A stretch of 64,000 bases of DNA from Medicago truncatula (taxonomy: Eukaryota > Streptophyta > Magnoliopsida > Fabales > Fabaceae). The stretch covers positions 44,806,494 to 44,870,493 of the forward strand of contig NC_053045.1 of assembly GCF_003473485.1 (NCBI RefSeq). Direction: 5' to 3'. Under the pieces are notes generated by a model. It saw only the letters and a program-made list of their open reading frames with translations, had not been told where the DNA came from and ran no database searches. Shown one piece after another: positions 12,107 to 24,151 of the stretch. The translations under genes were made by a program, and so were the position numbers. Position 1 is the first letter of the stretch; every line of letters begins with the position of its first letter.

Positions 12107-12180
12107 AATCGGTTCTTGCCACTATCCAACGTAAGATTAATAAAAGATAATTCCTTGCAATTTTAATTTGATTAAATATT

Positions 12181-12905
12181 GAGTAAATTACACTCCCCTC
12201 CCCTCAAAGATGCTTAAATTACACTCCTCCCCTTTTAAGTTAAAATATACACTCCCCTCCCCTCTTATTCAAAATATATTAGAAAATATTTCATCCCACT
12301 CCTCTAAGAGAAGCTTGAATTACATTACCCTCCCCTCTTATGTTAAAATCTACACTTTAATCCCTCAATAAAATAATTTATTTTTAATAATCTAGCAAAA
12401 AATTATAATCTAACACACTTTGGAAAAAAAATAGTATTACAGGCTATTTTAATATAATCAAAATTTGAATACATATTTTCGCTATTTTTTATTCACAATT
12501 TCATTAACATATAGTTTTAAACCCTAATATAAAATATGAAACAACCCAAAATAAAATAAAAATATGTGAAAAATAACTAAATACAATAAAGTATGGTTAT
12601 TTAAAAGCTATAGCAAAATATTTAAATTTAATTATCATTGATATTTAAATTATAAAGAAATGAATTTACTTTTCTTAAATGGTGGTTCAAAATTATTATA
12701 TATCATAAAAATATTTATTTAAGTTAAAATAGATTAAAGTGTAGTGCATATTTAATTATTATGGGAGACGGTTGTAATTCAAACATCTTATAGGGAATAA
12801 GAGTATAAATTTTTCTTTTCAAGGGAGGGGAGTGTATATTTTAACATAAAAGGAGAGGGGAGTGTAATTCAAGTATCTTTGAGGGGAGGGGAGTGTAATT
12901 TACTC
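12181..12905. mobile_element. Long-TIR non-autonomous element
   Basis: Starts GAGTAAATTACACTCCCCTC and ends with its reverse complement (12880-12905). The inverted repeats extend about 150-170 bp through repeated CACTCCCCTCCCCTC motifs. No transposase is present. No clean target duplication was found, so the class (MULE-like from TIR length and resemblance to the element at 42116) is inferred. Confidence 0.7.
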
Positions 12906-13019
12906 ATATATAGCCGATAAATCCACATACTAAAAAAAGTAATCATATTTTTAATTATTAGCAAGCTTTATGAATTGGTAAATAAAAGAATCGATCATAA
13001 AGTAGATAAATATTTTACC

Positions 13020-14220
13020 AATTGAAGGGAAATATCTATTGAAAATATTAACACATACATAATAAAATAAACTTTTAGGGATTTGTGTTATTTCTGTTGA
13101 GATATTTCTGTTACATAAAATATTAGGAATTCAATGAAAAAGTTAAGTAAAATATTTAATAGATATGATCAAAAGTTTGTTGAGATATTTATGTCAAATC
13201 AAATATTGGTTTTAAAAAGAGAAAATTATAAAAATATTGCGAATAAATGTGAAAGTGACACGTGGCATAAAAAAACCTTACTTTATATATATATATATAT
13301 GCTATTGATTGATTGATGATTTATAGTTGAAGGGTATCGTATGTAATTTGTTGAGATATTTCTGTTACATAAAATATTAGGAATTCAATACAAATGTTAA
13401 CTAAAATATTTAATAGATAAAATCAAAAGTTTGTTGAGATATTTATGTCAAATCAAATATTGGTTTTAAAAAATAAAAAATAATAAAAATATTGCGAATA
13501 AACGTGAAAATGACACGTGGCATAAAAAAACCTTACTTTATATATATACTATTGATATATATGATATGATTTAATTGACTGGATTGATTAACCTTTGATA
13601 ATCCCTTCAATTCATATTTATTTATTGGAAACTAGCAAATTATTCGTATATACATATACAAGTTTTTCCTAGTATATATCTTGTTAAACAAAAAAAAAAA
13701 AATTCCTAGTAATTTATTTTATGTATAGAGGAATATTGGATGAAATTTGTATCACCCTTGATTTAATTAATAAATCAGTATTTGACTCTAACTATTTTAT
13801 ACACTTATTTATTTTATTTTATCTACTCAATTTGACGTGGTAAGAGTCGATCAATATTTAACTCATATTTTATAAACCTTATTTTTGATCATATCTATTA
13901 AATATTTTACTTAACCTTTTCATTGAATTTCTAATATTTTATATAGTAAAATTATCTCAACAGAAATAATACAAATCCCTAAAAGTTAATTTTATTATAT
14001 ATGTGTTAATATTTTTACTAAATCCAATTAATTTTATCTGTATGTGATCTATAAATTTACGAGTAATTATAATATGGTATATTTTATTATATTTGTGTGT
14101 ATTTATTAAGATATTCATCCTATTCCAATCCGTAATAAATTTTATTTGCGGATATCATACATATAATTTTTTTATCTTCTTGAATATGTCTAATCCGGGC
14201 AACGCCGGGTAAATACACTA

Positions 14221-14221
<1 letters not shown>
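13020..14221 (+). mobile_element. Probable non-autonomous Helitron with internal tandem and inverted repeats
   Basis: The right end shows a classic Helitron 3' signature: the GC-rich hairpin CCGGGCAACGCCGGG at 14194-14209, a short spacer, then CTAG at 14218-14221 followed by T. Upstream lies a two-copy tandem repeat of about 210 bp (13097-13308 and 13351-13558, period 254). An inverted copy of the first arm (13030-13175) lies at 13872-14015. The 5' TC terminus was not pinned down, so the left boundary is provisional. Confidence 0.5.

Positions 14222-14282
<61 letters not shown>
14221..14282. repeat. (GT)n(AT)n microsatellite
   Basis: About 9 GT units run into about 22 AT units, immediately abutting the Helitron 3' end. 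Any open frame across it is a repeat artefact. Confidence 0.95.
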
Positions 14283-14287
<5 letters not shown>

Positions 14288-14662
14288 TTTTATAGACTTG
14301 TGCGAAACACAAAAACAAACTTTCCAAATATATATATTTTTTTGATCAGGTAAACTTTCCAAAATTTAAAACACCTATAAAGTATAAGTACTAGTGAAAG
14401 TAACAAACTATAAACATAAAACCTTAACCTTTTAAAAAAATAAAACAAAAAACCTTAAAAAGAAAAATTAAACAAACAAGAAGTAAAAAAACAACTAATT
14501 ATCCGGAAGACAAGTAACAAACTAGTCAAAGGTAACAAACTAAACATAAAACCCACAACAAAAATTCCAACCTATGTGGACCAAAAAAGACTATATATAA
14601 TAACCATTGTGGCAAACCATAGTGCATCACAAAGTAGGGAAAGGAGAGTTGAGAAAATATCA

Positions 14663-17600
14663 ATGGAGAACATCAACGTAGACACCGAAAAAGGAACCAT
14701 GAAGGAAGAAGAAGAAGAAGAAGAGTCACCAATCGAGGAAGTCCGGTTAACGGTGAAAAAAACCGACGACCCAACACTTCCAGTATGGACCTTCCGCATG
14801 TGGTTTCTAGGTCTTCTCTCATGCGCTCTCCTCTCCTTTCTCAACCAATTCTTCGCATACCGAACCGAACCACTCATCATAACTCAAATCACCGTTCAAG
14901 TCGCCACACTCCCCCTCGGCCACCTCATGGCCTCCGTGTTACCTTCAAAGACGTTCAGGATCCCAGGTTTTGGATCGAAACGGTTTTCGTTTAACCCAGG
15001 TCCGTTTAACATGAAGGAACATGTTCTTATTACCATATTTGCAAATGCTGGGGCTGCGTTTGGGTCTGGTTCATCTTATGCTGTTGGTATTGTGAATATC
15101 ATTAAGGCGTTTTATGGAAGGAATATATCGTTTCTTGCTGCATGGCTTCTGATTATTACGACTCAGGTGTTGGGATATGGATGGGCTGGTTTGCTTAGGA
15201 AGTATGTTGTTGAACCAGCTCATATGTGGTGGCCTGGTACCCTTGTTCAAGTTTCTCTTTTCCGGTAATCTATATATATATATATATATACATACATGCT
15301 TCCAATTTTTTTATATTATATATGCTTAAAATTTTCTATATTAGGTTAATTTGCATGTGCTTTTGGTAGGGTTAATTTTCTATATTAATATTGTTTTTCT
15401 AGGTTTTTTTATAGTGTACATATAATAATATTTGAACATAATTTTCCATTGCTTTGATTTAATTTGTTATGGTATATTGGTATGGTATCTCAAAGTGACA
15501 AAACTCATTAACCATCAAATAAACACAATTATAATTTTGAATGTCGTTAACTATAATATTCTGGTGTTCAAATAGACTACCTCCGTCCCTAATTATAGGG
15601 CCATTTTGAAAAAATAACGAGAATTAAGATAGTGGATATTTGTATTAAATATGTTTGTAATTAGTATTGTTTTTACAATTTTATCCTTAAGAGAGAGATG
15701 ATTTATGTTTTCAACATGTTATTTATTGTTGATTGAAGAAAAAGATGTATAATTAATAGGGGCATGTATGTAAAGAAATAATTAATGTAGTTGGAAATAG
15801 CAAGGGAGTCTTACAAAAAGGGACAAAAAAAAAATCTCAAAAGGATCTTATAATTAGGGACGGAGGTAGTACATATATCTATTAATCATCCAAATTGTGT
15901 TATACAAACATACATAATTTTCTGTAATATACATATTAATCATTCAAACCGTGTTTTTTTTTTTGTTAAGAACCTTAATATTATCAAAAGTTATCGGTCG
16001 TATGTTGGGATTCATATTTGGTGGTGGTTGAAAGCTAAGAATGCTAACTTTTGTTACGATTTAAATCATTGATGACTTAGTCCTATTTGATTTTTTGGCA
16101 CCTTGTATTGTTTGGGTGCTTTTTGTTTTTCCTCTGTGTGATCATACATTTGTTTCTCTTCTATTCTTGGCTTAAATTTTTAATTTTATCAAACTCATAC
16201 TTATCAATTATGTATGTGTGCCGATGTTGACTGAGTTTTGTGTATCTATTAAGGGTACATTTACATATCAATTCTTACCAAACATGTTTATGTTTATGTA
16301 CACAGAACTTTGCATGAGAAAGACGATAATCCCCATCAATTTTCAAGGGCAAAGTTTTTCTTCATAGCACTAGTATGCAGTTTTACATGGTATATAGTCC
16401 CAGGATACTTATTCACAACGCTTACAAGCATATCATGGGTATGTTGGGTATTCTCCAAATCAGTCACAGCTCAACAAATAGGTTCAGGAATGAATGGTTT
16501 AGGACTTGGAGCCTTAACACTTGATTGGTCTGCTGTTGCTTCATTCTTGTTCAGTCCTCTTATCTCACCTTTCTTTGCCATTGTCAATGTTTTTGTTGGC
16601 TATGCATTGCTTGTGTATGCTGTGATTCCTATAGCATATTGGGGATTCAATGTGTATGGTGCAAATAGGTTTTCTATTTTCTCCTCTGATCTGTACACAG
16701 CACAGGGACAACCATATAACATATCTAATATTGTTAATGACAAATTTGAGATTGATCTTGCAAAGTATCACGAACAAGGTCGAATTCATTTAAGCACGTT
16801 TTTTGCTCTTAGTTATGGATTTGGATTCGCCACCATAGCATCCACCGTTACACATGTTGCTTGCTTCTATGGAAGGTATAATGCTCTAGACTCATTAATC
16901 AAAGTTAAACTATTTAATCAGCGATTAATCAATGATGTTTAATTGTTTATGATATCATGTTGCCAGGGAGATTATGGAGCGGTATCGTGCTTCGAAAAAC
17001 GGAAAAGAAGATATTCACACAAAACTGATGAAAAATTACAAAGACATTCCTTCTTGGTGGTTTTATTTGTTGCTAGGAGTGACATTTGTTGTTTCTTTAA
17101 TGATCTGCATCTTTCTAAATGATCAGATTCAGATGCCATGGTGGGGACTTCTCATTGCTTCAGCATTGGCCTTTATATTCACCCTCCCAATTAGTATCAT
17201 AACTGCAACCACAAACCAGGTTAATATCTTTAAACTTTTGCTTAAAAAGAAACAAATTTGATTTAAACTAAATAATAATCTATTTCTCTGCATACAGACA
17301 CCGGGGTTGAATATCATCACTGAGTATATCTTCGGTATCATTTACCCTGGAAGACCAATAGCAAATGTATGCTTCAAAACCTATGGTTACATAAGCATGG
17401 CTCAGGCTGTCTCATTCCTCAGCGATTTCAAGCTTGGACACTACATGAAAATCCCTCCAAGATCAATGTTCTTAGTGCAGGTATATTTACTCAGCTCTTA
17501 TTATTGTGTCTGAAAGGTTTTACTAACATTAGATTTCTTCTATGGTCTCTGATGTACTTTTTTGTGTTATTTTTTTAGTTCATTGGGACAGTGCTTGCTG

Positions 17601-18193
17601 GAACTATCAACATTGGTGTAGCATGGTGGTTGCTAGACTCAGTCAAAAACATATGTAATAAAGATCTTCTTCCCAAAGGCAGTCCATGGACATGTCCCAG
17701 TGATCGTGTTTTCTTCGATGCATCGGTTGTTTGGGGTTTAGTAGGACCTAAGAGGATCTTTGGTTCTCTTGGAGAATACTCAACATTGAACTGGTTTTTC
17801 CTTGGAGGTGCAATAGGGCCCATACTAGTTTGGCTATTGCACAAGGCATTCCCAAAACAGTCATGGATTCCATTGATCAATCTTCCGGTACTCCTGGGAG
17901 CAACAGGAATGATGCCACCAGCAACAGCATTGAACTACAATTCATGGATTATAGTTGGAACCATTTTCAACTTCTTTATCTTCCGTTACAGAAAGAAATG
18001 GTGGCAGAGATACAACTATGTTTTATCAGCAGCACTTGATGCAGGGGTGGCTTTTATGGCTGTACTGCTTTACTTGGCATTAGGTCTGGAAAATGTGAGT
18101 CTCAATTGGTGGGGAACTGCTGGGGAGCATTGTCCTTTGGCAGCTTGCCCAACAGCTAAGGGTATAGTGGTTGATGGTTGCCCTGTCTTCTGA
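14663..18193 (+). CDS. OPT: Oligopeptide transporter, OPT family, 5 exons, 740 aa
   Basis: Exons 14663-15264, 16306-16875, 16967-17219, 17298-17480 and 17579-18193 total 2,223 nt and keep frame through all GT-AG junctions. The ATG at 14663 is chosen because the open frame upstream begins only with GTG. The product starts with an acidic cytosolic tail (Glu run at about residues 15-23), then many hydrophobic segments typical of OPT proton-coupled carriers. Family motifs are present: NPG at residues 111-113 and KIPPR at 526-530. Plant OPTs move small peptides, glutathione or metal chelates across the plasma membrane; the substrate cannot be told from sequence. Length matches the family (about 730-760 aa). 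No stops, frameshifts or missing motifs, so the gene looks functional. Intron 1 carries a Stowaway-like MITE. Confidence 0.93.
15580..15866. mobile_element. Stowaway-like MITE in OPT intron 1
   Basis: Inverted ends read CCTCCGTCCCTAATTATA at 15580 and its reverse complement ending at 15866, flanked by TA on both sides (15578-15579 and 15867-15868), the Tc1/mariner target duplication. It is 287 bp and non-coding. Confidence 0.75.
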
Positions 18194-18445
18194 TGACATG
18201 GTCTCTTTTTATATATTTTTTTTATTATTTAAAATTGCAAAACTTTATGAAGTAGTACTTGAATTGTACGTTACTATATTTTATCAGCAAACAATGGTAT
18301 TATGTTCTGTTTTTATTTGGTTTATAATTTTATATTGTTATTTTCGTATTTTCTCCTTCCGTTAGAGGTCGATTTAGATCTTATAACTCATTTTACCTTT
18401 AACTCAAACTACTTGAGCTATCCAATCACCCCATTTGGTTTATTA

Positions 18446-19095
18446 GAGCATCTCCAATGGGAGGTCCTTAATAAAGACTAGTTCCTGTTAAGGACTCCCA
18501 TTGGAGGAAGAGAAAATGAGTCTCCATTAAGTAACATGTAACTATATAAGGACCCTCTCCCTTCTAGGTAACAAACGGGTCCCACGTTTCAGAGAAGTAA
18601 TAAAATATGTACTATGTGCTCCCACTTACGACAGAAGTAATATTTTAATAATTAATAGTTGTTTTAAACATTATTGTATCTATTTTGTCATCATTTTAAA
18701 TAAAATGTAATTCATGCAAATTATTATTATTATTTTTTAACGAAGGTATGTAAAATTTGTAATGTTAATTTTTCCATTTTCAAATTATTAGCAAATGTGG
18801 CAGAAATTTAAGTTCATACGAACAAATAAATATTTTATAATTTAATTTTATGTTAAGGATTATAATTAAATATTATGAGGTAATTTATAATTTAATAAAT
18901 AAATTATTTTTGTTTAATGATGTAAAGTTAGTGGAGCCTATTTAAGTATTTTTCACTGGAGTCCTTATTAGTGTACTCCCATTGGAGCCATTGAATCCTT
19001 GATAAATACTTTTATTAAAATATTATAAATAAATAATGTGTAACATGGGGTCCATTTAATGAGTCTCTGTTAAAGAACTGTCATTGTGGATGCTC
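18446..19095. mobile_element. MITE with GAGCATC termini
   Basis: The left end GAGCATCTCCAATGGGAG at 18446 pairs with the right end CATTGTGGATGCTC ending at 19095. TA-rich trinucleotides flank it (ATTA on the left, TAG on the right). GAGCATCxxCAATG ends are widespread in plant MITEs. It is about 650 bp with no coding capacity, 250 bp downstream of the OPT stop. Confidence 0.65.
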
Positions 19096-19820
19096 TAGTT
19101 GCCGGAAACTCATAGTAATATTTGATGGACTTGTTTAGGGAATTTGTATCAACGAGAGCATCAAATCAACCACCCAAGGGTGAAATTCAATTTTGTAGAT
19201 GGTGAAAACATTCCACCCTTGAAACTAAAAATAATAAGTACATATGAATTAAGGATGCAAGTATAAGAAGTGAAGATAACAAGGATAGAAGTCACTGCCT
19301 TTCAACAAAAAAAAGGATAGAAATCACTGAAGCTAATAATTGAATACCAAAATGTCAAAAAATATGTAATAAAAAAGAACACTGGTGGAAGAAGATCCAA
19401 TAACTGATGGTAAAAAACACAATTGCAGCGGTGGTATTAGAGCCTCAACAGTTAAAACTAATCAGAAAATAGACGCTAGGAATGTTATTTCAATTTCATC
19501 TACTTCGACATCTTTGTCCTTGAAATCAACCTCCTAAACAATAGCCTGTTTACCCCCAAGATGAATGCTTTGTTCTTGCTCATGCTCTACCTTCTCAACT
19601 CTTATCGTGTGCAACATCAATGATCAAGACAGTCTATGGATAACGCTACTGTCATTCTCCATATCAGATGAGGAATATAAGTGTTCTACAGACACCGCAC
19701 CCTCTGTCTCTGCCTCAATAGATCCTTATTTTGCCTCAAAATTTGATATTACATCAAGTACCACAAACCATCATATTATCATTCCTAAAGGCAAGACGAG
19801 ATATTCAAACCCGGAAACCA
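19096..19820. other. Intergenic and 3' flank of the DHHA1-type gene
   Basis: No gene. About 19560-19820 is probably 3' UTR of the minus-strand gene; a plus-strand frame at 19565-19834 is antisense to it and has no domain. Contains one micro-insertion with a duplicated flank (19281-19329). Confidence 0.5.
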
Positions 19821-22806
19821 TCATAATGAATTAGCTGAAAGCCATTGGTTATACTCATCCATCCTTATTATGAAGGAGCTTGAACTTGCAGAACCTCCTC
19901 CGCCATATGCCTTCAAGTTGGCAATGCAGAAACAAATTAATGTGTATTCAAGTATTAAAAATATCAAATAGGTAAGACAAAAAAAAAAGTGGAACTAAAC
20001 CGCACGCACCTTAGCAACTTCAGAAGTATCAGTAGCATTATCAGAACTTCGCAGGCACATTTTGAGATTATTCCGTTGCATGAATATCACAGCTCCTATG
20101 GGCCTGTCATTGATGAAAATGGCCAGTTGATCACATTATAGAATTTGACAATTCTTTAACCAAATTAAAATCCACAATAAGAGTTGGCATGCAATCATGC
20201 CTATAAGTTGTTAGGAAAATATTTTGATTCTTCACAAAAGAGGATACTCAGAGGAAGAATCAACAAATATTTAGAATTAACAAACCATAATCGAGATCCA
20301 AATGCTTTTTATCGATATAATTGTTTCCACATATGTATGTCACTGAATTTCAAGCCCAAATGCTGACAAGCAATTAGTACTGAATGATTGCAAGTTTTTT
20401 GTTCTTCTGAAGACAAAATTAGTGTAATGAATGACTACTCCAATCACCATGAGCAACCTTTTCATGAGAAAAGGTTGCTCGAGTTATATAGTCAAATTTG
20501 AATTGAATTTTTATTACTGTCTCAGACAACGTCAACCTCTTGAAAACCCACTCTTCTTCTAACAAGATAATAATACAACTCAGACAACGTCAACCTCTTG
20601 AAAACCCACTCTTCTTCAAAACAAAAATTTCATCAAAACAAATTACCTCACCTCAGACCAATAGAAGCACTTTTTACGCTGAGAAGCATGCCAATTTCAT
20701 CACTTAAGTTAGAGTTCCCATCTGCCCGAACTCCCTGCGTAGTAACCATGGTAACAAAAAGTGAATAAAAATTTCAACAAAAAAATGGGGGACCACATTA
20801 CCAGTGCATGATTCTGTCATATTCAATTATTACAATCTAACTGGCAAAAATTAGTTATGCATTAAGCACTAAAAAAAGCAGCAAGCAGCAGAGAAAGTTC
20901 TTGGTACAAATTCGGATTTTATTTATTATTATTTGGTTAAAATGTCACTGATTTGTAGTGAAAGTTTGGCTACACAAACATGCACTAAATACAAAATTAG
21001 AGCATGTTAAGAACAATAGAAACTAAGGTGATTATATCCTGAATTATTACCAGACACTCTCCATAAAATCCTCTACCCAGCCGAACCCTGAAAACCTTAT
21101 CCAGCAATTTACTTGCAGCATTCCGGCGAGCTAAAAGAGATGAATTTCCTTTAGCAATTAACTCTTCAACACTCAATTCCAGCAACTGCAATACAGATTT
21201 TTCAAAGGATAGGCAATATTTAGCGAATATACATAATAACCAGAGATAAATAAAGAGTAATAAATACAGATGTTTTTGCTTTGTGGAATGTTACAGTAAG
21301 CACATAAAAGCAAGTTAGCAACAAAATAGATGGTTGCTATAGCCTGAAATGTCACAGTACTTCTTTATGACAGTGTAATAGAAAGGTTCTGAGTTTGTAT
21401 TAGTCATGGCACTTCAAATAACCAACCAACTTATGAAGTTGTTTATTCTCTTCCTAAGCAGGAAACAAACAGATGACAGATCAACAGTCAAAGGTCATAA
21501 GACATGTCTACAATCTCAGGAGGATGCATAGTTCTAAGTAGCTCGAACACATTAATCTATTTGACTTGGCTTAAGTAAATTACATCCTTTTGAGGAGAAG
21601 AAATCGTATATATACACAAATTTATTACTTAATCCATTGTATTTGTGTCAACTTAAATTAAATACCTGCTTAAACAACATCAAGGATAATCAGAAAAGCA
21701 ACACCCAAGGATAATCAGTCATACCTGCTTAAACATGTATGGGTTAGAAATGCAGCTAAACCTCGACCGCCATTCACTCAGTCCAATGTTAAAGGGTTTA
21801 ATGTCAGGCAAGCTCCAATGGCGAAGATCAGCATCCTCAATATACTTAAGAATAAGCTCCACTCGCCCTTTATCTTTTGAGTCCACCAAACTTGGAACCA
21901 CACCCTTCAAAAAAATCCAAGCATCTTTCTACCTCAGCCATTGTTGCATGAGATGCAAAAGAACTAAAGCGCATAAACAAATTAAAATTCTTACATTAGA
22001 AGTTTTAATGTCTTCGTGTTTGTCGGTAAAGTACTCATAAACAGCTCTTGAACTACTCTTTTCATGGTTAAGATTAATCATAATATTCTCAGGACACTCA
22101 TTTGTTGAAGGAATCTGTGAAAGCACCGATTTTCGATGATCAAACCCAATAATCCTAGATACATACAAAATACAAAATAATTACATCAATTATAATTAAT
22201 CAAAATCACATGAGAAATGGAATTAAAAATACATATATAACACAGAGTGCAATAAACCTACTTGCAATTGGATTGATGGGAAAGTTTGAAAATGAATTCG
22301 TTTGGAGGAAGAAAGTCAAGCAAATAGCATGTCTGAAGGCTTTCAATGCACAAATCTTCAACCCTATATTATAACAAATATGTAAATTTCTTTTATAATA
22401 TTAAAAACAGAAACTTTACAATGACCCTTTTCACCCATTTCAATTTTTCAACTACAGAATCAAGTTAAGCACATAAATTAGAAAAAAGAAGAAGAAAAAA
22501 AATTAGCGGGTTGAAGAATGAAGAAACGAACCTGAAAGCGAGGGAAGGGACAGAAGAGAAAGGTAAAGAAAGGGAAGGGAGATTGTGACGAGTGTGGAAG
22601 AGGTGAGCAAAGAGAGAAGAGAAAGCTCCAGAAAATGAAGGGTAATTGTAGAGAACTATGTTGGGAACTTTGTCTTCTGAAGCTTTAGCTATGGCTTCTA
22701 ATGCTGCATCTGAACGTAAGCTTCTATACCCAATTTCTACGCATGGAGGGAATGAGAATTGGATGTTCTTCTTCATCCCCCATTTTCCAAGCAAACACCA
22801 TTTCAT
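19821..22806 (-). CDS. DHH/DHHA1 phosphoesterase-like protein, 8 exons, 372 aa
   Basis: Minus-strand exons 22806-22532, 22363-22262, 22154-21995, 21904-21725, 21185-21051, 20734-20652, 20103-20010 and 19910-19821 total 1,119 nt with GT-AG junctions and continuous phase. An upstream in-frame ATG at 22830 would add 8 residues. The protein has an N-terminal IVLYNYPSFSGAF segment (residues 50-62), where DHH enzymes normally carry Asp-rich motif I, then CKIIGFDHRKSV (D131-H132-R133), where the name-giving DHH triad sits. It ends in a DHHA1-like Gly-rich region, AYGGGGSASSSSF, the usual substrate-binding tail. DHH proteins cleave phosphoester bonds in small nucleotides, short oligonucleotides or polyphosphate. 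The altered triad and motif I suggest weakened or lost catalysis. No transit peptide was recognised. Confidence 0.85.
20451..20480. repeat. Perfect 13 bp stem hairpin in an intron
   Basis: GAGCAACCTTTTC and its exact reverse complement are separated by 4 bases, inside the intron between exons 6 and 7 of the DHHA1-type gene. Too short to classify; it could be a MITE scar. Confidence 0.7.
20521..20635. repeat. 58 bp tandem duplication in an intron
   Basis: The block beginning CTCAGACAACGTCAACCTCT at 20521 repeats from 20579, nearly identical over its first 45 bases. It lies in the same intron as the hairpin at 20451 and looks like a recent slippage or repair duplication. Confidence 0.85.
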
Positions 22807-22830
22807 CTGAATGCGATTTTTTTTTCTCAC

Positions 22831-24151
22831 TGATTTTGTTGTTGTTCCAATAACCCTTTTAGTATGACCAAGACTTTAGAAGGTAGCCTCTCTAATATAA
22901 ATTAACATTTTTAATTAATTACACAAAATTACCTAAAACCCCTTTTCTAAATTAAAGTTTCACATTTGTCTTTTATTATTTTTATTTTTATATTCTCAAT
23001 TTTTTTTTTCTATTTTTCTTTCTTTGAGAAATTCCTTCAAAATATTAAAAGAGTTTAACTGTGGTGGGTCGACATTCCAAAACTATTTTGCACAAACAAC
23101 CAATTAAAACATTCTGAATTGCTATGTTTGGCCCACGTTAATTAAAAAACATTAATTGATGTGACAATTCAGAATGTTTTGATTGATTGTTTGTGCAAAA
23201 CAGTTTTGGACTGTCGATTCACCACAATTAAACTCATATTAAAATATTGAGTTAATATCTTAATTATGAAGCTTAAGAATAAAGGTACTTGTAAAAAAAA
23301 AAAAGAGTTACTTAAAAAATGACAAAAAAGATTTTTTTTCTTTATAAACAAATGTTAGTTTGTTAGTAAATTGTTATATGACATTTATTTTTTAATCGAA
23401 CTCCAAATTATTATAGTCACTTATCCTTAAAAATTGAAGGGTTAACATCAAAATAAAAATTGCTAAAGGGGGAGGCAGAGATGTTTGATTCCAAAGAATG
23501 AACCTCTTTCTTGAATCTCCTTCATCGTTATTTAGCTTACCAGCCAAACTATCTACACGAGACGATAACCTAAAATAGATAAATAGTATAACAGTGACAA
23601 TTTTGGTTGGGAATGTGATAATTTATTTTCCGTGTCCCATATTTTTTTAAATTAATATCTAAAATTTTACATCCTTAAAAAAATATTAAAACTTTACATT
23701 TAAGTTTTTGTAAATTTACAAGATTCATAAATAATTTTACAATTTATTCTTAAAATAAAATACTATATAAAAAAAGAAAATAATAATAACAAAAGCTGAC
23801 TCCGTTCCCCCTTAAAATTTTGTTTCCCTCCCTCGCACAAAATCAAAATAAGGAACCCTAGAAAGCATAATTGATTTATACACGTTTCAATCCATTTTGT
23901 GCGGTATTTTACATTTTCCGTCTCAATTTCATTTCTCTGTTTCACCCCTAAATCATACTTTCTAGGTTTTCTCCCCCAAATTGTTACGTTTGATTACTCC
24001 TACTCTCATATTAGTTTATTTTGTTACTTGAACAGTTTACTTTAATTTGTTTCATTACTGGAACATAATTTTGCTTTGCCTTGAAATCTCGCTTTATATA
24101 TTCTCATTTTCTTCTTGTTCCGTTGTATTACTATCACTGCATTACTGGACC
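22831..24151. other. Divergent intergenic region
   Basis: Lies between the DHHA1-type gene (minus) and the F-box gene (plus), so it should hold both promoters. Apart from the palindromic element at 23051-23235 it is AT-rich, and no specific regulatory site could be supported. Confidence 0.5.
23051..23235. mobile_element. Foldback MITE (long palindrome)
   Basis: The left arm GAGTTTAACTGTGGTG... through ACATTCTGAATTG (about 80 bp) is matched by its reverse complement on the right, ending TTAAACTC at 23235, with a loop of about 30 bp. It sits in the shared upstream region of two divergent genes. Flanks are AATATTAAAA-like on both sides. Confidence 0.8.

Noticed and set aside
14120-14362. 80-codon frame with poly Ile-Tyr
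   Set aside because: Translation of the AT microsatellite.
14785-14994. Frames overlapping OPT exon 1
   Set aside because: Out of frame with the transporter; shadows of a conserved exon.
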